A stretch of DNA of 64,000 nucleotides from Candidatus Poribacteria bacterium (GTDB taxonomy: Bacteria > Poribacteria > WGA-4E > WGA-3G). Positions 44,101-50,827 of this stretch are shown in pieces (positions within the stretch are counted from its first letter, which is position 1; each line of letters begins with the position of its first letter). Below the pieces are notes generated by a model. The model ran no database searches, was not told where the DNA came from, and was given only the letters and a program-made list of their open reading frames with translations. The position numbers and the translations under genes were made by a program. Where the stretch lies: the NCBI GenBank assembly GCA_026706025.1, contig JAPOZO010000049.1, positions 1-64,000 of the forward strand, written 5' to 3'.

Positions 44101-44187
44101 CCGGGCTCCATTAAAAACGAACTCACCCATCTTGTGGAAACAGGTGAGATTGTCAGAATCCGGCGCGGTGTCTATGCACTTGCGTAG
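41167..44187 (+). CDS. 1006-aa orphan protein, possible degenerate Fe-S helicase-like
   Basis: I cannot assign this protein to a family. An N-terminal region (to about residue 245) has features such as WGIQVYTGTPSAREGANWHDIEF, which I recall from other large poribacterial proteins of unknown role. A five-cysteine cluster follows (Cys401, 407, 422, 425, 431; C-x5-C-x14-C-x2-C-x5-C), then KQVIVSNIPNLFLD and a strand ending IINDSE. That order resembles the Fe-S domain and adjoining motif II of XPD/DinG helicases, with DEAH replaced. No canonical Walker A is seen: GSNEASGKT near residue 860 has one extra residue. The C-terminus holds two possible winged helices (WNRKRVEYLLGVSKAQANRI; FSLLSDGEKTTSEILEAI). 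AT-rich repeats follow. DNA-related function is inference. Confidence 0.75.
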   Translation: MESVKDIIQQCHERRQKELQQRETIVSPTLHGEYPYHYIVYCARQHPLLLHDLEQAAISFTPIGQAPFDQGPAYRGGTRLLRRQGTLNWSSRRWFSSWGIQVYTGTPSAREGANWHDIEFTYRAIQDAPDAVVACVDALVNAVMNPLLTLLKGGGLRFSCRVPDYLHPNTTDAKEYIHKHLPDIDHRDRDIYVKIIGDKGYTRWDARYEILKGSLLDPPIISKDVLFAFLDVLRELLHEPAPASELDLIDEALVDTQDFDDFDVIESLETEQVVNESLLAVQRGELSPIGIKRPRPLLKKVKHTAVEDERKFSEPEARILGIITGSMSTEKKSEIEATFLDTTPIWINANTAHDAEDAERYYEEQGVSVGRWKPRNYRWKQTEWTPIAERMQNPFARGNVCEDAKRCDALAQKGGDPNRSICPSCPVYDACQARGYLSQFEMLKEKQVIVSNIPNLFLDRRYAGLVDALIVSDRICIINDSESQLTKLFSEHHLSTEILEDWLINWSSAALGQFAKTVLNAIRITDSQHGDIAKRIRTVIQAFEGLENSIVQQMCQINCRDKAGNWVAVDTDSAIQLEILDISTSENIEKLPNVYRDSKWTLWHQLKTFFAYYTRDMDAPMFVDDGILRFWLPPRIHQEIQKLVFISPAFSEDGFKKVFPEETVSVRRVESQETSLSGNKVFQLRSAPHISYAIANYEVKWDVFSLSEIASRFFRSIYQEMKQHPNRNHVVISSTSTRVMLKNVFDKIISYHDLIKDTPAHPEDLRSTFEATDLYYDRINVLQSIFKTADVVWIVGTPYWPPKFIWEEAKILFGNQVEPLNYNLTMNPYQFEDERIQELYEQNAIGALTQIVRIAGSNEASGKTLVLNTALRLPSVTDAPETQLFDWEDFEIAGGLDELSETIRIREGYEAEYANMDASWNRKRVEYLLGVSKAQANRILMRLRGGKIERTPFHVQIFSLLSDGEKTTSEILEAIDGNPGSIKNELTHLVETGEIVRIRRGVYALA

Positions 44188-44207
44188 GCAGATACTTATC
44201 CTCTCAA

Positions 44208-44249
44208 ATCCTTTCAAAGCGCATTTTTATCCTTTCAAAGCGCATTTTT
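44208..44249. repeat. Perfect 21-bp tandem duplication after the orphan gene
   Basis: ATCCTTTCAAAGCGCATTTTT occurs twice without a gap (44208-44228 and 44229-44249). A short AT palindrome (ATACAA/TTGTAT, 44281-44295) followed by T6 comes next and may terminate the upstream transcript. Confidence 0.7.
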
Positions 44250-44301
44250 TGCGAAAAATCCATCAAAATAAGATTTTTTTATACAAAAATTGTATTTTTT
44301 C

Positions 44302-44330
44302 TTGCAAAACTGAATTAATTGATGTATAAT
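44302..44330 (+). promoter_or_regulatory. Candidate promoter in the AT-rich repeat region
   Basis: TTGCAA (44302-44307), 17-bp spacer, TATAAT (44325-44330), with an ATG only 9 nt after the -10 box. The nearby 44340 ORF would be leaderless. Confidence 0.45.
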
Positions 44331-44339
44331 TTATTTAGT

Positions 44340-44552
44340 ATGACCAAAGCCCACAAATTATACATAAGTCGTTATGATTTCAGTCATACGGAATTCAAAC
44401 TGAAATCCATTCATACTTCACATTCATATATCATACATCATGATTTCAGTTATACAGAATTCAAAAGGAGATTTTGGCAGAGCACAGAGAGGAACTTCCA
44501 GAAGCGCGCCCCTCTGCTGCTCGCCAACTCCTTTTTCAAGCCACTCCAGTAA
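44340..44552 (+). CDS. Candidate leaderless 70-aa ORF with internal repeat
   Basis: A 70-codon ORF follows the TATAAT at 44325-44330 so closely that any mRNA would start near its ATG. There is no ribosome binding site. It contains the duplicated peptide YDFSHTEFK / HDFSYTEFK, which arises from the 24-bp DNA repeat, so the reading frame may simply reflect repeated DNA. I cannot tell whether it is translated. Confidence 0.25.
   Translation: MTKAHKLYISRYDFSHTEFKLKSIHTSHSYIIHHDFSYTEFKRRFWQSTERNFQKRAPLLLANSFFKPLQ
44376..44465. repeat. 24-bp direct repeats and TCATAC-type motifs
   Basis: GATTTCAGTCATACGGAATT (from 44376) recurs with two changes at 44442-44465, 66 bp apart. Between them lie several TCATAC-like hexamers. 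The arrangement resembles iterons or operator arrays. Outside these the 44188-44738 region carries no clear gene apart from the candidate ORF. Confidence 0.6.
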
Positions 44553-44671
44553 ATATACTCTCTTACGCCTGACAGATTAGAAAGATTCGTTGAACCCATA
44601 TTATACAGGACCCACACAATACGAAATGAGTTGCGCGACTACAAACCCATAGCAAGCAGTCTAAAAAATTC

Positions 44672-44700
44672 TTGACATCCTTCCCAAAACTGCATACAAT
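44672..44700 (+). promoter_or_regulatory. Sigma70-type promoter of the propeller gene
   Basis: TTGACA (44672-44677), 17-bp spacer, TACAAT (44695-44700), 38 bp before the ATG at 44739. It would drive the propeller and lipoate-ligase-like genes. Confidence 0.7.
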
Positions 44701-44738
44701 AAAACCTCAATACAATATATCGTATACGGAGGTTTCAC

Positions 44739-45371
44739 ATGCCCACAATCGAAAAAGTTTTTGACTCCCCAGGTCCACAACCCAACGGAATGCAAGCCAC
44801 AGAAGACGGACTCTGGATCCTCGACCAACAGACCAATGAGGTTCACCTCGTCTCCTACGATGGCGATGTGAAAAAGACCCTCGCCACTGGTTCCGACAGG
44901 GGCAGCGGTATTACAGATACAGGAGACACACTCTGGCTTGCGTCTACCTACAGTTGTGAAATCCTATCAACCGATCCAGAAAGCGGTGAGACGCTCGCCT
45001 CTTTTGAAACACCCGGCGCAGGTCAGACCGGTGCACACGGCTTGGAATGGCGCGACAATAAACTCTGGTTAGCGGTGCCACCTTCTGCCACCGTTTATCA
45101 GGTAGATGTTGAAGACGGTTTCAAGGTAATACACACACTCCCTGCTCCCGGCGACCGACCGCACGGTATCGCATGGGTCGGTGACGATCTCTGGTGTGTC
45201 GAAACGAACCATCGCGCGATCTTCCATCTCGATCCAGAAGATGGCAGCCATATCAACAAAATTGAGATACCCGAACCCCACCCGGAACCACACGGAATGA
45301 CGTACTGGGACGGGTATTTTTGGTACTGCGATGCGCATACGACAGCGGTGTGCCGCGTCCCACTATCTTAA
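44739..45371 (+). CDS. Vgb/SMP-30-like beta-propeller protein
   Basis: A 210-aa soluble protein of five propeller-like repeats: GLWILDQQTNEVHLV, TLWLASTYSCEIL, KLWLAVPPSATVYQV, DLWCVETNHRAIFHL and YFWYCDAHTTAVCRV. Each is followed by an Asp/Glu-rich turn. This resembles the Vgb lyase / gluconolactonase propellers, without a recognisable catalytic set. There is no signal peptide. A promoter lies just upstream. Its stop overlaps the next ATG by 1 nt (TAATG), so the next protein is coupled. Function unknown. Confidence 0.78.
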   Translation: MPTIEKVFDSPGPQPNGMQATEDGLWILDQQTNEVHLVSYDGDVKKTLATGSDRGSGITDTGDTLWLASTYSCEILSTDPESGETLASFETPGAGQTGAHGLEWRDNKLWLAVPPSATVYQVDVEDGFKVIHTLPAPGDRPHGIAWVGDDLWCVETNHRAIFHLDPEDGSHINKIEIPEPHPEPHGMTYWDGYFWYCDAHTTAVCRVPLS

Positions 45372-46156
45372 TGGAAACCATCGGCAGACTGCTGAATATG
45401 GGAAAAAATAGTGCGGCGATGAACATGGCAATCGACGAAGCAATCCTCGCTGCACAGAAGGAACAGCCGAATCCAACACTACGGTTTTACGGTTGGACGC
45501 AACCCGCATTCAGTTTCGGCTACTTCCAAGATATTGCCGCAGAAGTCGACGTGGATACGTGCCGTGCAGATGGCATCGAACTAGTGAAACGAATGACCGG
45601 TGGCGGCACCGTTGTGCATGGATGGGAATTGACTTATACACTGATCCTCCCAAGGAGTGCTGGAGAATTAAGTGTTTCCGACGCTTATCAACGCATCGGA
45701 CAATCCCTCATCAAAGCGTTCCAGAAACTCGGCATCCCCGCGCAGTGCTACGCTGCATGTCCTGATGCCTCCCAAACAGCACAAAATATCTGCCTGACCA
45801 ATCCCGCTGAACACGATGTGATGTCGGATAACAAGAAATTGGCAGGCGTTTCTGTCAGGCGCAGTCGAAATGGGATCATGTTTCAAGGCTACATCTCCTT
45901 GGATATGCCGCCCCTCTCTATCCTCGCACGCGTCTCAAAAGACCCTGAGGTCCAAGAGATGCTGCGTGAAAAATCAACTGCTATCAATATAGACGGACGT
46001 TCGATAACCCGAAGCGCACTCATCCAAGCAATATCTGAAACATTTAACCTCGGAATTGCGTTTCATTCAAGTGAATTGTCACCAACAGAACAGACACAAG
46101 CAGAAATCTTGGTTGACACCAAGTATGCTACAACAGCGTGGAATTTTTCGGCGTAG
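45371..46156 (+). CDS. Lipoate--protein ligase / octanoyltransferase-like protein
   Basis: About 261 aa of the BPL/LplA/LipB superfamily. Visible are the N-terminal MNMAIDEAILAA, the lipoyl-binding RMTGGGTVVHGWELTYTL, and the catalytic Lys in SDNKKLAGVSVRRSRNG. FQGYISLDM follows. Such proteins attach lipoyl or octanoyl groups to the 2-oxoacid dehydrogenase or glycine cleavage carriers. The start at 45371 overlaps the upstream stop (TAATG). The stop codon lies inside the first copy of the 42-bp tandem repeat, so the last residues may have been changed by the repeat. Confidence 0.85.
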   Translation: METIGRLLNMGKNSAAMNMAIDEAILAAQKEQPNPTLRFYGWTQPAFSFGYFQDIAAEVDVDTCRADGIELVKRMTGGGTVVHGWELTYTLILPRSAGELSVSDAYQRIGQSLIKAFQKLGIPAQCYAACPDASQTAQNICLTNPAEHDVMSDNKKLAGVSVRRSRNGIMFQGYISLDMPPLSILARVSKDPEVQEMLREKSTAINIDGRSITRSALIQAISETFNLGIAFHSSELSPTEQTQAEILVDTKYATTAWNFSA

Positions 46157-46275
46157 CTCGCAGGTTTCCGAAAACTTGCTATACAAAAAACGGCGTAGCT
46201 CGCAGGTTTCCGAAAAATTGCTATACAAAAGACGGCGCAACTCACAGGTTTCCGAAAAATTGGTATAAAAAATCG
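46150..46275. repeat. Three tandem copies of a 42-bp repeat
   Basis: Units beginning GGCGTAGCTCGCAGG start at 46150, 46192 and 46234 (period 42 bp). The third is diverged (GGCGCAACTCACAGG). The period is a multiple of three, giving RRSSQVSEKLLYKK-like peptides in one frame. It spans the stop of the lipoate-ligase-like gene and ends just before the FGE-like gene. Confidence 0.8.
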
Positions 46276-46333
46276 GATGAATCAAGACTAAAAACCCACC
46301 AACGTCGTTCTTATTCCGCAGGGTGCGTTTATC

Positions 46334-47356
46334 ATGGGCACCGATATTGAACCCTTCTATGGGACCGCATTAGTCAACTCAGAACACGCGAAACTTGATG
46401 AGGCACCGATGCACGTTCGCTTTCTGGATGCATTTCTCATTGAACAATATCCTGTGACGAATGCCGAATACGCAGCTTTTGTAGCAGCAACGGATCATCC
46501 GCCGCCGGTACATTGGAAAAACGGTAACTTTACGCCTGAGGACGCGAACCTCCCGGTTGTCCACGTCAGTTGGCACGATAGCAATGCGTATGCCCAATGG
46601 GCAGGCAAGCGGCTCCCCACAGAAGCAGAATGGGAAAAAGCGTGTCGGGGTCCCGATGGCAGGATTTATCCATGGGGCAATATCTTCATTCCCGATGAAT
46701 CCGAGTCCACAGAAACTCCGCCTGAAACTTTACAGATCTTGACAGCGTCCCTTACGTCCGTAGGCACCCGACCTGTCACAGCAAGTCCTTACGGGGTCGG
46801 CGAAGCTGCTGGGAACGTGTGGGAATGGACTGCTGACTGGTATCAACCATATCCTAATCCAAAACACGAAAAAACAGAACAGGCAACTCCTGAAAAACAG
46901 AAAGCCTTACGCGGTGGTTCATGGTTGGAAGTGCGCGATAGCACAGCAGAACGCTACTTTCGATGCGCCAACCGTTTACATGCACCACCAAACTATAGTG
47001 CCGGAAATATCGGATTTCGCTGTGTCGGAGAGGTGCTACCCGGACAAGCCGAGTCGGTGCATGTTCCCGTAGAGCCACTTATTGACTATATCAAAAAAAA
47101 GAAACTCGCCAATCTACAACTCCTTCAGAAACGGGCACAAAGAAACAGTTTTAAAGATGCCCTGATTGCCTTCGTTCTCATCGGAGGCGCAATTTATAGC
47201 GTCGCGGTAAATCCTGACTTGATGTTAGGCGGTACGATCGTCGGCATGATTGGTGTAGGGTTCCTTTTTACTGCAAGCGTGAATTTTTGGCGGAGATGGC
47301 GCGCCGCCCAGCGAGCGAAGCAGGTGGCGTCCGAAAATTTTCTAATTTCTCATTAA
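46334..47356 (+). CDS. FGE-sulfatase (SUMF1-like) domain protein, start possibly disrupted
   Basis: This 340-aa protein has the SUMF1/FGE fold: DAFLIEQYPVTNAEYAAFV, WHDSNAYAQWAGKRLPTEAEWEKA, GNVWEWTADWY, RGGSW and FRCANRLHAPPNYSAGNIGFRCV. The two cysteines used by true FGE (in SYMCHRSYC of human SUMF1) are replaced by WLEVRDSTAE, so sulfatase activation is unlikely. A C-terminal transmembrane pair (about 265-310) anchors it. The domain normally begins VLIPxGxFxMG; here NVVLIPQGAF precedes the chosen ATG but is cut off by an in-frame TAA (46289-46291) right after an ATG at 46277. The start may thus be broken or non-standard. Confidence 0.78.
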   Translation: MGTDIEPFYGTALVNSEHAKLDEAPMHVRFLDAFLIEQYPVTNAEYAAFVAATDHPPPVHWKNGNFTPEDANLPVVHVSWHDSNAYAQWAGKRLPTEAEWEKACRGPDGRIYPWGNIFIPDESESTETPPETLQILTASLTSVGTRPVTASPYGVGEAAGNVWEWTADWYQPYPNPKHEKTEQATPEKQKALRGGSWLEVRDSTAERYFRCANRLHAPPNYSAGNIGFRCVGEVLPGQAESVHVPVEPLIDYIKKKKLANLQLLQKRAQRNSFKDALIAFVLIGGAIYSVAVNPDLMLGGTIVGMIGVGFLFTASVNFWRRWRAAQRAKQVASENFLISH

Positions 47357-47360
47357 CGCC

Positions 47361-47426
47361 GTTGCTGACTGCTGATAGCTAACAACTAATGGTTTCCACT
47401 TTGTCCTAACAACCGATAACTGATTA
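47361..47426. repeat. CTGATAGC/GATAACTG low-complexity repeat
   Basis: GCTGACTGCTGATAGCTAAC and AACCGATAACTGATTAC are members of the family seen at about 9841, 18414 and 38332. They lie between the FGE-like gene and the second dioxygenase gene. Confidence 0.45.
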
Positions 47427-47506
47427 CATATATTTTTCACGTTGACGAAATTTCAAAATCAGTATAAACTTTTCGCAAACCAAAGCATCTTTCATGGGGG
47501 AACACA

Positions 47507-48355
47507 ATGAATCCGCTATGTTTAGAACACTGTTTGACCGAAACAGAAAAACAGCATTTTGAGGAAAACGGCTTTTTGGTCGTTGAAGATGCCATCCCGC
47601 AAGAGATGGTTGAGAAGTTAATTGCCGCTGTTGATCGCGTCGGTGCTGAGTACTTGGGCAAAGACGAACTCCCACCCGACGCACGTTTCAACCTCCTTGA
47701 CTTCGTGGGTAGAGATGAGAGTTTTATCGAGTTGCTGGATTGGCACACAACGTTCCCAAAAGTGTGGGGAATTTTAGGATGGAACATCAAACTCTACCAT
47801 TCACATCTAATCGTGCTACCACCGCTGCCATCCGAAGAACATGATAAACAGAAACGACTCGGATGGCACCAAGACAGTGGAAGACTCAACATTGAATTGG
47901 AAGGTAACCCGCGCCCGCGTGTATCGCTGAAAGTCGCCTACTTCTTGACGGATACATCCGTACCGGGACGGGGTAATTTCTCCGCAATACCGGGCAGCCA
48001 CCGACTAAACAAGGTAGAAATGCCAGAAGACAGCACCGCGGACCCTGAGAACGCCACACCTATATTCGCGAAACCAGGAACCGCTGTCTTTTTCGATCGG
48101 AGACTCTGGCACGCAGCAGGACGTAATACCTCCGACACCATGCGCAAGGTACTTTTCTACGGCTATAGTTACCGCTGGCTCCAACCTCGCGATGATATGA
48201 CAGTGGAACACGTCATGGAGCACTCCGATCCAATTCGACAGCAGATTTTGGGTAAAAGCACGGGCGGTATGGGGTATACCTCTCCGGGGGAAAAAGATGT
48301 CCCACTCCGAACATGGATTCAGGAAAACCTCGGTTCCGAAGCGGTCGTACACTAA
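47507..48355 (+). CDS. Phytanoyl-CoA dioxygenase (PhyH) family protein
   Basis: Fe(II)/2-oxoglutarate oxygenase, 282 aa. The N-terminal FEENGFLVVEDAIPQEMVEKLI is typical. The iron ligands are in GWHQDSGRL (His-x-Asp) and LWHAAGRNTSD (distal His), and the 2-oxoglutarate Arg is in MRKVLFYGYSYRW. It is a clear paralogue of 12131-12967, though the substrate may differ. GGGGGAA precedes the ATG. A GACGGGCA/TGCCCGTC hairpin follows the stop. Confidence 0.88.
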   Translation: MNPLCLEHCLTETEKQHFEENGFLVVEDAIPQEMVEKLIAAVDRVGAEYLGKDELPPDARFNLLDFVGRDESFIELLDWHTTFPKVWGILGWNIKLYHSHLIVLPPLPSEEHDKQKRLGWHQDSGRLNIELEGNPRPRVSLKVAYFLTDTSVPGRGNFSAIPGSHRLNKVEMPEDSTADPENATPIFAKPGTAVFFDRRLWHAAGRNTSDTMRKVLFYGYSYRWLQPRDDMTVEHVMEHSDPIRQQILGKSTGGMGYTSPGEKDVPLRTWIQENLGSEAVVH

Positions 48356-48370
48356 CAGAGAAACACACCG

Positions 48371-48390
48371 GACGGGCAACCCTGCCCGTC
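48371..48390. terminator. 8-bp GC hairpin after the dioxygenase gene
   Basis: GACGGGCA (48371-48378) pairs with TGCCCGTC (48383-48390) over loop ACCC. No T run follows, so it may be a REP-like hairpin rather than a strong intrinsic terminator. Confidence 0.45.
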
Positions 48391-48549
48391 CTTACCCATC
48401 AATGTAAACCAATCATTAAGCGATCCGACATCTGAAAGTTGAAAGGCACTACATTTTTTTTGGCAATCCAAGCAGGAAAATTGTATACTTTTATTAAATA
48501 AAACACATACAATTTCCTAACATATACAGAATAGAGGTTGCCAATTCTA

Positions 48550-50772
48550 ATGAAAAGTTTGTTTTGCCTGATGATGACTCTTATAGTTCCTGTAGTTGCC
48601 TTTTCACAAACGGGAACAATTGAAGGCACCGTCTACAACAACGACACGAAAACACCATTGGCAGGCGCAGAGGTCCGGATCCTTCAAACCGATGAACGTC
48701 AAAAAACTGATGAAAATGGAAAATTCGTATTCAGTACTGTTCCTGAAGGCACTTATACATTAGTTACCACGGTGCCTGAGACGCAACTGATACAACAAAC
48801 CTCGGTGGTCGTCGCAGCAGCGGAAAGTCAAAAAACCGAAATCTATGTCGCAACAGAACAGGTTCGTCTTGAAAGTGTAGAGGTAACCGGCAAACGCGTC
48901 CCCAAGACTGTCAACAAAAAAAGCATTCAAGCATCAGAAATTACGCGCCTGCCCGGCACCGCTGGCGACGCGCTCCGCGCCCTGCCTGCCATTCCGGGCA
49001 TCGGGGTCGCAAATGATTTCAGTGGCGCACTCTACATCCGTGGCGGCTCCGATGAGGATAACCTCTATTACTTCGACCGAGTACCCGTCGGCTATCCCTA
49101 CCATTTCGGCGGACTCGTCTCTTCTTTGAGTTCCGAAATTATTGACGACATTGATGTCTACGCCGGCGGATATGGCGTCGAATATGGTGTCGATTCACAA
49201 GCAGTGATTGACATCTCCTCACAAAACAGCAGTCCAACAAACTTCGGTGGAAAATTTAATCTTAACCTCCTCTACTCAGAAGGACTACTCCAAGGCAAAA
49301 TCGGCGAAAAAGGGTTCTGGTACGCAGCTGGACGCAGAAGCTATATCGACCTTTTCATCGGCTCATTCTCGTTTGACACGGGGTCAATCACTGCCTTTCC
49401 TCGCTTTTGGGATTACCAAATTAAAGCAGGCTACGATCTTAGCGAAAAACATCAACTCTTTTTTAATCTCTTCGCCTCTGGGGACCGATTCGCCCTAAAG
49501 TTGGACGGTGATAGTGTAGACCAAGACTTTAGAGGGAATACCAGTTTTGAAAGTGGTTTTGAGGGCGCGGGGATCCACCTCCGCTCATTCCTGACGGAAC
49601 GGTTCACCTCCTACCTATCGCTAACCCGTTCAAAGTTTCTATTTGATGTCAATTTTGGTCCTGAGCTTTCTCTTAATATTGATGCCCCGAGTTACACCCT
49701 CCGCGAAGATCTCACTTATGAACTCAACCCGAGACATCGTTTAGAATTTGGATTAATTCTCGGACTTGAGCCCGGTCAGGTTACCGGCACTTTCACACGA
49801 ATACCGGATGAAGGTGAGATTGACTACGACATCCGATTCGAGGAAAAGATCGCCTTAGACGAATATATCCGTGGACAACGCATTGAAGGCTATCTGCAGG
49901 ATAGGTATACGCTGCTACCTTTTCTATCCGTGGCCTTTGGACTCCGTTTCGATTATTTTAACCGTACCGATGAACTCTCTATTCAACCACGTGGCAGCCT
50001 GCTTGTAGAACTCCCCAATAACTCGGAACTGCAATTCTCGTATGGCGTTTACAACCAAGCTCCAATACCAGCACTCCTTTCTCCTACTATCGGTAACCCC
50101 GCTTTAAAGCCAAGTCGCGCCAGTCATTACATCCTCGAACTCAAACGGCAGCTTTCACAAGCGACAGAAATCAAAATGTCAGCCTATTATAAAGATCTCG
50201 CAGACTTGGCGACAGTTGATGAAGAAGCCGCTTATCTCAATCAAGGGACCGGCTATGCACAAGGCACTGAAATCTTTCTCAGACATCAGCGCGGAGATCG
50301 GTTTTTTGGCTGGATTTCTTACGCATATGCACTCTCCAAACGCCGAGACCGCATCGGCGAACCGTATCGTTTCTATTCGTTTGACCAGACGCACGTCGCA
50401 ACACTCGCCGCCAGCTACAATCTGACACCCACATGGGAATTCGGCGCGAAATGGCAATATCGTACGGGTAATCCCTATACACCGGTTGAAGACGCGAGAA
50501 TCCAGTTCGATCCAAGGAACGGAAGACCTATCTATATTCCTATTTATGCTGAAACGAATTCTGACCGGTTACCGGCTTATCACAGGTTGGATTTGCGCGT
50601 CAGTAAAATTTTCCAATTTGGCGGATGGAAACTCGGGTTCTTCTTGGAACTCCTGAATACCTATAACCGAAAAAATTTGCTCGATTACAATTACAGCGAC
50701 GATTACCAAACACGGGATGATATCAACCAGCTGCCTTTCCTTCCTTATTTAGGAATTACAGCGGAATTTTAA
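48550..50772 (+). CDS. TonB-dependent receptor with N-terminal carboxypeptidase-like domain
   Basis: Outer membrane beta-barrel importer of about 740 aa. A signal peptide (LMMTLIVPVVAFSQ) precedes a carboxypeptidase regulatory-like domain (GTIEGTVYNNDTKTPLAGAEVRI). A plug domain follows (LRALPAIPGIGVANDFSGALYIRGGSDEDNLYYFDR), and then the barrel, with the C-terminal strand ending PYLGITAEF. Energised by TonB (gene at 57288). The start at 48550 is preferred to the upstream TTG. AGAGG lies 12 nt upstream. A similar receptor gene follows 55 bp downstream, so the pair probably forms an operon. Substrate unknown. Confidence 0.88.
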   Translation: MKSLFCLMMTLIVPVVAFSQTGTIEGTVYNNDTKTPLAGAEVRILQTDERQKTDENGKFVFSTVPEGTYTLVTTVPETQLIQQTSVVVAAAESQKTEIYVATEQVRLESVEVTGKRVPKTVNKKSIQASEITRLPGTAGDALRALPAIPGIGVANDFSGALYIRGGSDEDNLYYFDRVPVGYPYHFGGLVSSLSSEIIDDIDVYAGGYGVEYGVDSQAVIDISSQNSSPTNFGGKFNLNLLYSEGLLQGKIGEKGFWYAAGRRSYIDLFIGSFSFDTGSITAFPRFWDYQIKAGYDLSEKHQLFFNLFASGDRFALKLDGDSVDQDFRGNTSFESGFEGAGIHLRSFLTERFTSYLSLTRSKFLFDVNFGPELSLNIDAPSYTLREDLTYELNPRHRLEFGLILGLEPGQVTGTFTRIPDEGEIDYDIRFEEKIALDEYIRGQRIEGYLQDRYTLLPFLSVAFGLRFDYFNRTDELSIQPRGSLLVELPNNSELQFSYGVYNQAPIPALLSPTIGNPALKPSRASHYILELKRQLSQATEIKMSAYYKDLADLATVDEEAAYLNQGTGYAQGTEIFLRHQRGDRFFGWISYAYALSKRRDRIGEPYRFYSFDQTHVATLAASYNLTPTWEFGAKWQYRTGNPYTPVEDARIQFDPRNGRPIYIPIYAETNSDRLPAYHRLDLRVSKIFQFGGWKLGFFLELLNTYNRKNLLDYNYSDDYQTRDDINQLPFLPYLGITAEF

Positions 50773-50827
50773 CCCGACCTCCTTTTTTTAAAAGAATCTG
50801 TCTGCTAACCCTTTCAGGAGACAAGCC

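Noticed and set aside
44319-44339. Upstream start of the small ORF in the repeat array
   Set aside because: This start would overlap the -10 box of the candidate promoter.
46150-46275. Possible CRISPR array
   Set aside because: Three contiguous 42-bp units with no variable spacers between them; it is a tandem repeat.
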